64,000 nucleotides of DNA, taken from positions 186,001 to 250,000 of the forward strand of contig CAWGLW010000005.1 in the NCBI GenBank assembly GCA_963823525.1. Direction: 5' to 3'. Made by a program: the position numbers and the translations under genes. Source of the stretch: CAWGLW01 sp963823525. GTDB lineage: Bacteria > Pseudomonadota > Gammaproteobacteria > Steroidobacterales > Steroidobacteraceae. Within the stretch, counting starts at the first letter, position 1. Each line of letters opens with the position of its first letter. The notes beneath the pieces are model-generated. The model saw only the letters and a program-made list of their open reading frames with translations. It was not told the DNA's origin and searched no databases. Positions 8,970 to 17,798 of the stretch are shown piece by piece.

Positions 8970-10573
8970 TGCTCTGTCTCGAGGACGTCGGCGTATTTCG
9001 CCGCCAGCCCATTTCTGTCAAATTTTCCGTTAGGATTTCTCGGTAGCGATTCGCACCAGATGACTTTCTTTGGAATCATGTACAAGGGCATCTGGGCTTT
9101 AAGGAACGACGCCAACTTTTCATCTAACGCCGCTCTACCGGGTTCATCAGCGATGTGCTCAGGCGGCGAAGCAATGAGGACGATAGCCGCGCCAAGCTTG
9201 TCGTGCGGAACGCCGATCGCGACGGCATCGCATACGAAATTCGATGCGTAGGCAATTTCCTCAACTTCAGTAGGACTCACCCTGTAACTTGAGGTCTTTA
9301 TCATTTCGTCGCGCCGACCAACAAAGTACAGGAACCCGTCCTCGTCCATTCGAACCGTGTCGCCAGACCAGACGGCAAGTTCGGTAGTGGGAAGCTCGGC
9401 AGGGTGGCCGGGTACAGGCTTGAATCTCTCCGCCGTCTTGGCGGGATCGTTCCAGTAACCAAGCGCGACCAGGGATCCTCGCTGTACGAGTTCGCCCGGT
9501 TCGTTCGGACCACAATGGCTTCCGTCCGGACGAACGATTATGACTTCTGCGTTGGGTATCGCCTTGCCGATTGAGTCGGGTCGGCAGTCCACTTCTTCCG
9601 GGGGTAAATACGTGGCACGAAAGGCCTCGGTCAGTCCGTACATCAGATAGGGAGAGGCGCCGGGCAGCAGACGCCGCAACTTCGCGAGAGTTGCGCCGGG
9701 CATACGCCCGCCGGAGTTCGTGAAGTAACGCAGATGCGTGGCCACCTCATCCGGCCAGGGCAGGTCGGCCAGCTGGATCCATAAAGGAGGGACAGCAGCG
9801 AGGCCTGTCACTCCCTCTTCAGCCACGGCGCGTATGATGTCCCGCGGAAAAAGGAAATCGAGAAGTACCACGGAAGCGCCGACGGAAAAGGCGGTCGAGA
9901 GCTGGCTGAAGCCATAATCAAAGCTCAGCGGCAGTGCAGCAAGCAGTACGTCGGATGAAGTGTTCTGCAGGTATGTCGCTACGCTCCTCGCACCCGCAAC
10001 CATGTTTCGATGCGAGAGTATTACGCCCTTCGGTTTCCCAGTGCTACCTGAAGTGTAGAGTATCGCGGCAACGTCCTGATCAATTGCCGGACAACGGTCC
10101 GCCGCCGCGGATGACATGAATGCTGTCCAAGGAACAATGCGGGGATCGCTGGCCTCGGCGGAGGAAGCATCGCCCAAAAGAATCAGAAGACGCAGGCTTG
10201 AACTCTCTCCGATTTCGTGACGCAACGTTTCAAAGCGATCACGGGTTGTCACCAGGACACTGGCCGAGCAGTCTCGAATGATATGCTGTACCTGCGGCGC
10301 GCGTAACAAAGGGTTCACTGGAACGAAAACCGCTCCCGAGTGGACTGATCCAAAAATTGCAGTGATTGTTCGCGGTTCTTTGCCGAGGTAAATTGCGACG
10401 CGTTCCCCCCGTCGGATGCCAGCCTTGGTCAGCGCACCGGCGAAGGACTCGATATCCGATGCCAGCTGCCCGTAGGTTGTGCTTTGCCCACTGTGGCGCA
10501 ATGCGACCTTGTCGGCGTGCGCACGAGCACAGGCGAGCGGGAGATCGGATAGCAGGTCACTCGAGTAGTTCAT
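8966..10573 (-). CDS. Exosortase A-associated acyl-CoA ligase (AMP-forming)
   Basis: A protein of 535 residues of the ANL adenylating superfamily. The P-loop-like motif ILYTSGSTGKPKGVILSH is intact. Further motifs are YLMYGLTEAFRATYLPPE, the hinge region with GDTVRMDEDGFLYFVGRRDEMIKTSSYRVSP, and the C-terminal catalytic lysine in LPRNPNGKFDR. This matches the ligase that accompanies exosortase A in exopolysaccharide loci (TIGR03098 type). It would activate a carboxylate as acyl-AMP and transfer it to CoA or a carrier. Together with the overlapping decarboxylase it forms the marker gene pair of the exosortase A system, which implies an exosortase gene outside the window. An AGAGG sequence precedes the start. 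Confidence 0.87.
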   Translation of the reverse strand: MNYSSDLLSDLPLACARAHADKVALRHSGQSTTYGQLASDIESFAGALTKAGIRRGERVAIYLGKEPRTITAIFGSVHSGAVFVPVNPLLRAPQVQHIIRDCSASVLVTTRDRFETLRHEIGESSSLRLLILLGDASSAEASDPRIVPWTAFMSSAAADRCPAIDQDVAAILYTSGSTGKPKGVILSHRNMVAGARSVATYLQNTSSDVLLAALPLSFDYGFSQLSTAFSVGASVVLLDFLFPRDIIRAVAEEGVTGLAAVPPLWIQLADLPWPDEVATHLRYFTNSGGRMPGATLAKLRRLLPGASPYLMYGLTEAFRATYLPPEEVDCRPDSIGKAIPNAEVIIVRPDGSHCGPNEPGELVQRGSLVALGYWNDPAKTAERFKPVPGHPAELPTTELAVWSGDTVRMDEDGFLYFVGRRDEMIKTSSYRVSPTEVEEIAYASNFVCDAVAIGVPHDKLGAAIVLIASPPEHIADEPGRAALDEKLASFLKAQMPLYMIPKKVIWCESLPRNPNGKFDRNGLAAKYADVLETEQ

Positions 10574-10624
10574 TGGAGCCTCTGTAATTCTGCCAAAATC
10601 ATTGCGCGGCCCTACCGGCGCCTG

Positions 10625-12121
10625 CTATTCCGGCGATGAGGCAATTCGACGCCGCCTCAGCCGTTCCATGCCGTTGTCGAGAAACCACTGCTCGGCGCCG
10701 TCTGGTCTGCCTGCAAACTGCCAGAAAATACCAAGTGCCAGCACGTATGAAACAGCGCCGGCCGAGATCAGGATGGACAGCTGCAAAGCGGCATTGGCCG
10801 TGTTTTGCGGCGTGTCGAACCAAGAGCGCGTCAACAGAAGAGCAGCAGCCATCGATATTGTGGCCGCGATTGGTCGCCACAGCGCCTTCACCATCGATGA
10901 GCGCGGCGCCTCTACACACCGGCACAAAGTAGACAGATCAATCGGAACAGCGACCAGCGCAGCGATGAGGTAGGCCCATGCGGCGCCCACGTGCCCGTAC
11001 CGAGGGGTCAGCGTAAAGACCAGGGCGAGAAGAACCGAAACAAAGATGCCAAGCATCAGCGCCTGAAGCTTTGGTCGGCCCACGGCGAAATACAGCGCCT
11101 GGCTGTTTGACTGCAAGGCTGCGATGGCTCCATACACGCCAAGCACCTGGAATGCTGGAACGGCTGGCAGCCATTTCTCACCCAGAAAGATTCGGACGAT
11201 CAAATCTGCGGTCAGCGCGACACCTACTCCGGCCGGCATTACCGCAACTGCGACGGCGCTGGTCAACTTCAGGAAGCCGGCCCTGAGTCTGGGCAAATTG
11301 CCGGCAATTTTCGAATAGGCAGGAAAGGCGGCTCGATTGATCGGAACGGAGAGTTCAGTTGTCGGGAGCCGGGTCACCTCTCGGGCTACCTGAAAGTACC
11401 CGACGGCTGCGGTCGAGGAAACTTTTCCAATGACAAGATTAGGCAGGCGCTGCCTAACGAACACCATCAAGTTGGTAACCAACATCCACTTTGAAAACGA
11501 CCAGAGAGCGGTGCGCCCCACCAGCGTAAATCGAGGCCTGTGTGGTGTGATAACGTAGCTGACAATCAGTGAGGCCAATCGTCCGCCAACGATGCCAACG
11601 ACCAGTGCCCAATAGTCTCGCCAGAGAAAGGCGAGCGGAATAGTAAGGATAACAGCCGCCATTTTGCGGGTCGACTGGAAGATGAAGTCCTCTCGCCACT
11701 GAAGTTCCTTTCGGAAAGCGACCGGACCATTACTCTCGAACCCGTTCAGTATTGCAGCAAGCGCGAGCGCCAGAAGGACGTTCTTAAGTCTCGCGTCGTC
11801 GTAGAAATCAGCAATGGGAGCGGCAAGTATTAACAGCAGAAAGCCCGTCGCGAGCCCGAGGATCGCAGCGAAGGTCCATGCGGTATCAAAGTGTACTTTC
11901 TGTGCGTCTCGCAATTGGATGAGCGCGGCGTCAAAGCCGAAGTATTTCAAAATATCGAGAAGTGCGACAATCGCCGTTGCAACGGCAATCAGGCCAAAAT
12001 CGTCAGGAGAAAGCAGACGAACCAGTATCAATGTGCTGATCAATCCCAGGCCGCGCTCAACCAGCTTGTACAAAAGGGCCCACGCAGCACCGAGGGCCGT
12101 TCTGTTTCCAATGTTTTGCAT
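10625..12121 (-). CDS. Wzx-type lipopolysaccharide/exopolysaccharide flippase
   Basis: A protein of 498 residues of the MOP exporter superfamily (polysaccharide biosynthesis type). About 12-14 hydrophobic segments are visible, and the N-terminus (GAAWALLYKLVERGLGLISTLILVRLLSPDDFGL) is typical of Wzx/RfbX flippases. It is expected to flip undecaprenyl-linked repeat units across the inner membrane for Wzy-type polymerisation. It lies 51 nt upstream of the acyl-CoA ligase and 19 nt downstream of the beta-helix gene on the same strand, which suggests an operon running from about 13.4 kb to 7.7 kb. Confidence 0.85.
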   Translation of the reverse strand: MQNIGNRTALGAAWALLYKLVERGLGLISTLILVRLLSPDDFGLIAVATAIVALLDILKYFGFDAALIQLRDAQKVHFDTAWTFAAILGLATGFLLLILAAPIADFYDDARLKNVLLALALAAILNGFESNGPVAFRKELQWREDFIFQSTRKMAAVILTIPLAFLWRDYWALVVGIVGGRLASLIVSYVITPHRPRFTLVGRTALWSFSKWMLVTNLMVFVRQRLPNLVIGKVSSTAAVGYFQVAREVTRLPTTELSVPINRAAFPAYSKIAGNLPRLRAGFLKLTSAVAVAVMPAGVGVALTADLIVRIFLGEKWLPAVPAFQVLGVYGAIAALQSNSQALYFAVGRPKLQALMLGIFVSVLLALVFTLTPRYGHVGAAWAYLIAALVAVPIDLSTLCRCVEAPRSSMVKALWRPIAATISMAAALLLTRSWFDTPQNTANAALQLSILISAGAVSYVLALGIFWQFAGRPDGAEQWFLDNGMERLRRRRIASSPE

Positions 12122-12140
12122 GTGTAGTCTCTAGGGCCTG

Positions 12141-13379
12141 TCACCGATCGCCAGTGACGACGGCCTGCACGCATTCTGCGAACGCGCCGGGATCTTCCCC
12201 GCTTCGCGGGGAGCCCTCTATAGGACCGCTCGGTTCGAACTGCGGGATCATGTCGGGAGACAATAATGAGGCGTCCGATAGTGCGGCGCCCGCCAGCCCG
12301 GCTTTCGTCGTAAGCCTGAAGTCATCTTTCGAAAAATTCACAAAAGAGGCTCGCGGGACGATGTGATCGCCGTGGCTTTGAATCAAGCCCTTCGTGGTGG
12401 GGGCTGCGCTTTCGGAAAGCACGTTATTAATCGACAGAACCGGCTCCGGGGAATGATTCGTAATGAACGGTCCTCGACCTGCTTTGTTGATCAGCGTATT
12501 GAAAGCGAGGACCATTTGGCCGGGGAACAGTCCCTTCTTGTGCCCAGCGCCGTAGCTGATAATGCCTCTGTTTGGGCTGACTGGGCTCTGCACGATCAGA
12601 TTTCCGCGAATCAGAGCATCCCCACCATTGGGAATATCCAGTTCGTAGCTGGCCGTGCCCTTCGAATCGTCTGCGAGAATGTTGTATTCGATGATGTTCC
12701 GGGCAGCACGACTCTTCACCAGATGCCCTCTCAATGCGCCGTGTGAATATGAGTATCTGAGCTCAAATCGTCCGAGGCGACCGACATAGATATTGTGCGA
12801 GAGACCGTCGCCCGCGCCATTGTTCGCAAATTCCGTGTATTCCACGACCAGCCAGCCATCATCATTGTGGCTCGTCAATATCCCATTCTCATTATCGTGA
12901 AAGTACGATGCCCGGACGGTCAGCCCGCGGCCCTGAGCGCGTATTCCTGCGCCATTGCGATGGCTTACACGAGCGCCTGAGAACTCAAGGTTTTCGACCA
13001 CGACATTACGTCCGTTGATTACCCAGATCGCCTTACCCTGCGCAAGGGACGGGCCGGCCTTCAGGTGCGGACGCCCATTGACGCCGGAATCAGGATTTCA
13101 TCCTGCTTCCATACCGCGCTATCCACGTATTCGCCGGCTTCAATCTCGATAATATCTCCCGGTCGCGCTATGGCGGCTGCCTCGGACGGCACTCGGAATG
13201 GCTTGCCCGGTCCCACTCTGATTACGTGTCGCTTAGAGTCATATGGCGAGGGCGACCATCGAGCGCGCTCGGCCGTTCCAACCGAGCACTCGGTTGCTGC
13301 GCCCGCGGGGCAAATGGAGCCTGATGCGGCAAGAAGACCTAGCGCAGCCAGGTGCTGGAAGAGCCGGATTTGATTTCAT
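12141..13379 (-). pseudogene. Right-handed beta-helix secreted protein, frameshifted
   Basis: The intact downstream part (from 13001) encodes the Asn/Gly ladder of a parallel beta-helix protein (RASYFHDNENGIL, IIEYNILADD, VLAFNTLINKAG). Upstream, a different frame continues the same protein: RHVIRVGPGKPFRVPSEAAA, then ARPGDIIEIEAGEYVD, and so on to WKQDEILIPAS, where it hits a stop. Joining the frames near 13080-13090 (about one base missing, expected I-R-G-V-N-G-R-P) restores family sequence. A second slip lies near 13367: the best start ATG (13379, MKSN) is one base out of frame with a clear signal peptide (RLFQHLAALGLLAASG). As written, no full-length product can be made. Either decay or assembly indels are possible. 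Such proteins often act on secreted polysaccharide. A hairpin at its 3' end (about 12195) is inside the coding region. Confidence 0.7.
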
Positions 13380-13440
13380 CTGATTGTTGGCAAGTAGAAA
13401 CAGAAAGAGTTTCGCCGCTTTCGCCATACTCCGGTGAGAC

Positions 13441-14778
13441 TTACGTCTCAGCCATGAGAATTAGCTTCCCGTCATTTCTGTCCTTGAAATCGTCCGGCGA
13501 AATAGTGTGACGAGTCATCAACTTGTAGAAATCGGTGCGATTGCGTTTCGCCAGCCGGGCTGCCTGCGAGACATTGCCTTCCGTGATTCTCAGAAGCTGG
13601 ATGAGATAGGTTCGGGTGAATTCATCGCGGGCTTCGTCAAACGAGGGCAGGGTGGACGTATGCCCGATCGACTGCCGTATCAACTCATCAGGAATAATGG
13701 GGCCGGTGGTCATTGCTGCCACTTCCCGGATGACCTGGCGCAGTTCACGCACATTGCCGGGCCATCGCGTTGCTGCAACGAGTTCAAGGGCCTCCGGCGA
13801 CAGATTCTTGCGGTTCTGCCCGAATTCGATTGCGACCTCGTCCAGGAATCTCGATACGAGCAATGGAATGTCTTCGCGGCGCTTGGCGAGCGAAGGCATT
13901 TCTATCGAGACGCCGCCAAGGCGGTGCACAAGGTCGCTGGAAAAACCCTGGGATTCAATCAGCTTTTCGAGTCGCTGCTCACTCGTGGTCATCAGTCGGA
14001 CATTCTGGCCCTGTTGCAGGCCGGCCCTGGCGCGGTCATCGACATCTGATGACAGGGCGGCGCTAAGCCAGTCCTGCTGGGCAAAAGGCAGGTCTCCTAC
14101 ATGCAGCAGGAGCAAGGTCCCATCCTGCGCATTCTGGATTTCGCGGAGCAGCGACAAATGACCGGAGGACTCGTCGATAGCGCTGCAATCCACAGCGACC
14201 AGTGCGCGATCGCCCCGTCTGCTGGATCGATGTATGGATCTCGCGATAAATTCCTTACCGGTTCCGGGCTCACCGGAGACCAGCACGGCTGAGTCGGTTG
14301 TGGACAGCAACCGTGCTTTCGCGAGGCAACTCTCGAGCACCGGGCTTCGGGTCACGAAGGCATAGTCTGGATCGTCGCTCACCTCGGCGAAGCCCGACGC
14401 ACTGAGGGCCCGGCGAACTTCCTCCAGCAACTGCTCCTTCTCAACCGGCTTGGTGAGGAATGAGAACGCGCCTGACTGGGTGGCTTTGACGGCATCGGGG
14501 ATCGTGCCGTGAGCAGTCAGCATAATGACTCCGAGACCCGGCCAACGGCTTTGAAGTTCTTTGAGCAACCCGATGCCGTCCATATCGGCCATCCGAAGGT
14601 CGGTCAGCACAAGATCAGGGCGGCCTATGCTGCAGGAATCGAGCGCTGCGCGGGCGCTGGGTACTGGTTCGACGTCATAATGAGCCGCTCGCAGGCGGAT
14701 GGTCAGCAGGCGCAACAATCCAGGGTCGTCATCGACGACCATGATCCTCGCGGCCCGCCCTTTTCGCGGCCGGCTCAT
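13441..14778 (-). CDS. GlrR/QseF-like response regulator with degenerate AAA+ domain
   Basis: A protein of 445 residues. The receiver domain spans about 10-125, with acidic pocket VVDDDP, phosphoacceptor Asp60 in LVLTDLRM and Lys110. The AAA+ region (about 145-365) keeps Walker A (GEPGTGKE, 169-176) and WPGNVRELRQ. It lacks the segment between the CSAID motif and GGTLFLDE that normally holds GAFTGA (about 27 residues missing), and its Walker B is DGTLLLLHVGDL, with Leu225-His226 replacing Asp-Glu. The Fis-type helix-turn-helix at the C-terminus (GNVSQAARLAKRNRTDFYKL) is intact and GlrR-like. It likely binds DNA in response to the kinase gene at 16.3-17.8 kb but should not contact sigma-54 or hydrolyse ATP normally. 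Its start overlaps the qseG-like stop by 4 nt. Confidence 0.85.
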   Translation of the reverse strand: MSRPRKGRAARIMVVDDDPGLLRLLTIRLRAAHYDVEPVPSARAALDSCSIGRPDLVLTDLRMADMDGIGLLKELQSRWPGLGVIMLTAHGTIPDAVKATQSGAFSFLTKPVEKEQLLEEVRRALSASGFAEVSDDPDYAFVTRSPVLESCLAKARLLSTTDSAVLVSGEPGTGKEFIARSIHRSSRRGDRALVAVDCSAIDESSGHLSLLREIQNAQDGTLLLLHVGDLPFAQQDWLSAALSSDVDDRARAGLQQGQNVRLMTTSEQRLEKLIESQGFSSDLVHRLGGVSIEMPSLAKRREDIPLLVSRFLDEVAIEFGQNRKNLSPEALELVAATRWPGNVRELRQVIREVAAMTTGPIIPDELIRQSIGHTSTLPSFDEARDEFTRTYLIQLLRITEGNVSQAARLAKRNRTDFYKLMTRHTISPDDFKDRNDGKLILMAET

Positions 14779-15431
14779 GGCGGTACCGGTGGCGTACTGG
14801 CCTCGGGTTCACGCTCAATCAGCGAGCGCTCGATCTCGGCGATGGCATCGAGCTTCTTCTGCAATTCGTCCCGCTCTCGCGTAAGGCGCTCGTTTTCGGC
14901 GCTGAGTGTCTGCACCTTTTCCATGGCGGCCGTCTCAGCCGAAGCCTGCTGGTGCTCGATTGCGCTTGACTGTCGAGAAAGGTTTTCCTCGAGTTCGGCT
15001 CGTGTCGCGTATTCGCGCTGAAATACTTTCGCGAGGCTGCGCTGGTCAGCGCTCAAGGCTGAATCGCCGGTCAATGTGCCGAGCAGCAGATTGCTTGCTT
15101 CGGCGGGATCGGACTTTGTGTAATAGGGGCTGCCCAGGGCAAGGGCGTAATCGAGCGTTGCGGCGACTGAGCCCGTATCCCGCGCCGCAAGATACAACTG
15201 CTGGATCAGGTCTGCCTCGACAGTGGCGTCGCTGGCTGCAAGACGATCAAGCAACGAGAAATAGTGACTGAGTTCCGGCTCTGCCGGATGAGGCGCACTG
15301 GCGGTCGATCCTGCCTCGGCCATCGGGGCATGGGCTGGCAGTGTGTCGCAGGCCGTGAGACAAAAAACGGCGGTGACAGCCATCGAGGCGTGCAGCAGGC
15401 CAGCGGCAGGTCGGGTGATATCCAGGTTCAT
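14775..15431 (-). CDS. QseG/YfhG-like outer-membrane lipoprotein
   Basis: A protein of 218 residues. The lipoprotein signal ends in the lipobox LTAC (Cys about residue 28). Helical sequence follows, with a long predicted coiled coil at about residues 140-205 (heptads in ELEENLSRQSSAIEHQQ and AENERLTRERDELQKKLDAI). The C-terminus is Pro-rich. It has no enzymatic motif. Position and layout match yfhG/qseG, which lies between glrK and glrR in enterobacteria and connects kinase signalling to the envelope. Sequence similarity to the E. coli protein is inferred from context rather than strong motifs. It overlaps glrR by 4 nt, but is separated from the kinase by a PEP-CTERM gene and its terminator, so it needs its own promoter in 15432-15520. 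Confidence 0.65.
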   Translation of the reverse strand: MNLDITRPAAGLLHASMAVTAVFCLTACDTLPAHAPMAEAGSTASAPHPAEPELSHYFSLLDRLAASDATVEADLIQQLYLAARDTGSVAATLDYALALGSPYYTKSDPAEASNLLLGTLTGDSALSADQRSLAKVFQREYATRAELEENLSRQSSAIEHQQASAETAAMEKVQTLSAENERLTRERDELQKKLDAIAEIERSLIEREPEASTPPVPP

Positions 15432-15521
15432 CGCCGTCTATGTTACCGCGCCAACCGCAATCACAGTACAGAGGGTTCAGGAGATAACGAGCCTGTATGC
15501 CGCCTTCCCTATGGGAGCCGC

Positions 15522-15556
15522 AAATAGAAAGAGCGGCGACCTTGCGGTCGCCGCTC
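15522..15556 (-). terminator. Rho-independent terminator of the PEP-CTERM gene
   Basis: A perfect 11-bp stem, GAGCGGCGACC paired with GGTCGCCGCTC (15531-15556), with a 4-nt loop that reads GCAA on the minus strand. It is followed on the minus strand by a T-rich tail (TTTCTATTT, 15522-15530). It lies 37 nt past the stop of the minus-strand PEP-CTERM gene and separates that gene from the qseG-like gene. Confidence 0.85.
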
Positions 15557-15592
15557 CAGTAGAAAGACTCTACTTTCGACGAGTCTGATCGT

Positions 15593-16202
15593 TTATCGGC
15601 TGCGGCGACGGGCCGTCGCGCCAACACCCAGCAGACCCAGGCTCAGAAGAGCCAGCGTGCCCGGCTCAGGAACGAAGGAGAGCTGGCCCGAGTAGGAGCT
15701 CGGCCCTGAGTCCCGCGTGGTGCCGGTAATCTGGATGATATAACGACCGGCGACAAGGCCGCGGGCGATGATTTCCCAACGGTCCTGCGAGGCACTCACC
15801 TCGTACAGCTTCGTTCCCGGAACGATGGCGGAGCAGCTGCCCGGCAGTGGGGTGGCCGCAGCGTCACAGGTGCTGCCACCGTCCGACCACAACGCGCCCA
15901 TGAAGTCCCTGATACCCGTGAAGCGCGTGAAGTCAGCGGAAATCGAACCCGGTACCGGCGGGGTCCAGATCGAAGACCAGGAAGTCATTGAACGGCGTGC
16001 CCTGGCCGACATCCGCCTGAATGTCAGTATGATTAAACGTGCCGTTATCAAACATGTCCGGGTTGTACTGTCCGATGTACGTGCCAGCCACCGCGTCGAT
16101 GACTTCACAGCCCGAACAGATTGTTGCGGCATTGGCCGACTGCACAGCAAAACCGAGGCCTGCGACTGCCGTCACGCCAACCAAAATCTTTTTAATGTCC
16201 AT
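15593..16202 (-). pseudogene. PEP-CTERM sorted secreted protein, single frameshift
   Basis: Two overlapping frames encode one protein. The first starts at 16202 (MDIKKILVG, signal peptide cleaving after SANA; GAGGA 8 nt ahead of this ATG is better than for the in-frame ATG at 16220). It runs to FNDFLVFDLDPAGTG and then stops at 15933. The second frame continues from about 15950 (GSISADFTRFTGIRDF) to the sorting signal VPEPGTLALLSLGLLG followed by TARRRSR. One extra base in the GGGTT run at about 15946-15953 accounts for the break. The body resembles short FxDxF-type PEP-CTERM proteins (tentative). Full length would be about 203 residues. If translated as written, the product would lack the PEP-CTERM anchor. 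It has its own sigma-54 promoter and terminator. Confidence 0.8.
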
Positions 16203-16268
16203 TTTTCTATTCCTCGTCATTGGAGTCTTTCTGTAAGACGAACTGATGCCCGCCTTGGAGGCAGATAA

Positions 16269-16284
16269 AGCAATTATCGTGCCA
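16269..16284 (-). promoter_or_regulatory. Sigma-54 promoter (-24/-12) of the minus-strand PEP-CTERM gene
   Basis: On the minus strand the sequence reads TGGCACGATAATTGCT, an exact match to the consensus TGGCACG-N4-TTGCW. It is 67 nt ahead of the chosen start, giving a leader of about 55 nt. It lies in the 108-nt gap between the kinase stop and the PEP-CTERM start. Confidence 0.88.
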
Positions 16285-16328
16285 CAATAAAAAAAGATAT
16301 ATAAAACAATGACTAGTAATACTATTGT

Positions 16329-17798
16329 TCAAGCTGCGGTTACGTTTTGTAAGGGATCCCGACGGCCATCCGGCTGTTTTTGGGGAAGGTCGATGCGGAA
16401 AAGTGCGCCGGGCTGGTCGTCGGCGATGAGCTCGACGCTCCCACCGTGTGCGGTCACAAACTCCTTGACGATCGACAGGCCAATACCAGTGCCGCGGAGA
16501 TAGCCGCCGGAAGACGCTTCGCCCTGATAGAAAGCCTCGAAAATGCGCGGGCGGTCTTCGTCGGTCACGCCGGGACCGGAGTCAGCGATCTCGATAACGC
16601 ACCGGTTGGCCGGCTCCAGCCGGGCGCTCACAGCCAGCTGTGACCCGTCCGGCGAGAACTTGATCGCGTTCGAGAACAGATTGTCGAGGACCAGCTTCAG
16701 TTTTCCATAATCGGCTTCGATCTCGAATTGATCAACCTCGTATCTGAGTTCCAGCCGGGCCGTCGCGAGCGCGAGTCGATGACTGTCGACGACCGACCGG
16801 GCGAGGCGGTCCAGCGAGAAGCGCGTGACGCTCAATTCTCCGGCATGAGCCTGCCAGGCTGTATACGACAGCAGGTTCTCAATGAGTCGCTGCAGCCGGA
16901 GGCAGTTTTCGCGCACAATATCGGCGACTTCCCGTTGTTCACGGGACAAAGCCCCGACCGAGCCATCCAGCAACAACTCAGAGCCCTCGCGCAGCGTCGC
17001 CAGTGGCGTCTTAAGCTCGTGCGACATATGGCGCAGAAAGCGCTCGCGCTCCTCGGTGACCTCCTGAAGACGCAGCCGCAGCCATTCAATCTGTTCGCCC
17101 AGGGCACGAAGGTCGCTGGGGCCGCGCACATGAACTGGCGTTTCGAGGCGCCCATGGCCAAGTTCCCGGATCGCTGAGTCGATGTCGCTCATCGGGCGTC
17201 TCAGCAGAAGGCCAAAAGCGATGGCCAGCGCAAGACTGATCGGTACCAGCGCCGCCGTCTGCAGGATAAGGCGGCGGCGTACTCTTTCCGTCTCCTGCTG
17301 GACTGCGCGAAGTTCCTGGTCAATTTGACGGCTGGCCAGCATGGACAGTTCGCCGGCGGCATCGGAGAGTCGGGCGAATTCACCCAGCGACGTCTCGATC
17401 GAGGTCTGGCTACCGTTGGTCAGGGCCTGCGAGATGCTTTCCGCGGTCAGGCGGATCGATTGGCTCAGACGGGTGGGAGCATCCTCGCCGGGCAGAGCTT
17501 CTATTCCGTCCAGGATCGACTGCAGGCGTTCGAGGTTCTCATCGAAAACGGCCAGCAGTTCCGGTTTGCCCATGACCTGGTACAAGCGGGCGCTTCGCTC
17601 CATGGCCGCAATCCTTTGCAGCAGTGCCTGGCTGTATTGCGTTCCCTGCACGCCGTGGATGACCAGACGTTCACTGGATTGGGACAGCCGGGTCATCTGC
17701 AAAGCGGCGCTGACCACGCCGGCCAGCAGGGGCAGCGAGACCAGCAGGAAGCCGAGGACAATGAGTCCACTCAGGGACCTGGGACGGGGAAGGCGCAA
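16329..17798 (-). CDS. GlrK/QseE-like sensor histidine kinase
   Basis: A protein of 489 residues. Two membrane segments (about 11-33 and 178-200) flank a helical periplasmic sensor region. A HAMP-like linker follows (about 200-250). The HisKA box FLRHMSHELKTPLATLREGS has the phospho-acceptor His260. The HATPase domain has the N box (LVLDNLFSNAIKFSPDG), G1 (IADSGPGV) and G2 (GTGIGLSIVKEF). The arrangement kinase, lipoprotein, Fis-type regulator matches glrK-qseG-glrR. It is the likely partner of the response regulator at 13441-14778. An intact PEP-CTERM transcription unit is inserted between this gene and the rest of the set. Confidence 0.85.
   Translation of the reverse strand: MRLPRPRSLSGLIVLGFLLVSLPLLAGVVSAALQMTRLSQSSERLVIHGVQGTQYSQALLQRIAAMERSARLYQVMGKPELLAVFDENLERLQSILDGIEALPGEDAPTRLSQSIRLTAESISQALTNGSQTSIETSLGEFARLSDAAGELSMLASRQIDQELRAVQQETERVRRRLILQTAALVPISLALAIAFGLLLRRPMSDIDSAIRELGHGRLETPVHVRGPSDLRALGEQIEWLRLRLQEVTEERERFLRHMSHELKTPLATLREGSELLLDGSVGALSREQREVADIVRENCLRLQRLIENLLSYTAWQAHAGELSVTRFSLDRLARSVVDSHRLALATARLELRYEVDQFEIEADYGKLKLVLDNLFSNAIKFSPDGSQLAVSARLEPANRCVIEIADSGPGVTDEDRPRIFEAFYQGEASSGGYLRGTGIGLSIVKEFVTAHGGSVELIADDQPGALFRIDLPQKQPDGRRDPLQNVTAA

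Noticed and set aside
12190..12215. Hairpin CCCCGC-TTC-GCGGGG as a terminator
   Set aside because: It lies inside the coding end of the beta-helix gene and has no T run after it.
15432..15520. Possible third sigma-54 promoter ahead of the qseG-like gene
   Set aside because: The best minus-strand candidate (GTACTGTGATTGC) lacks the GG of the -24 element.
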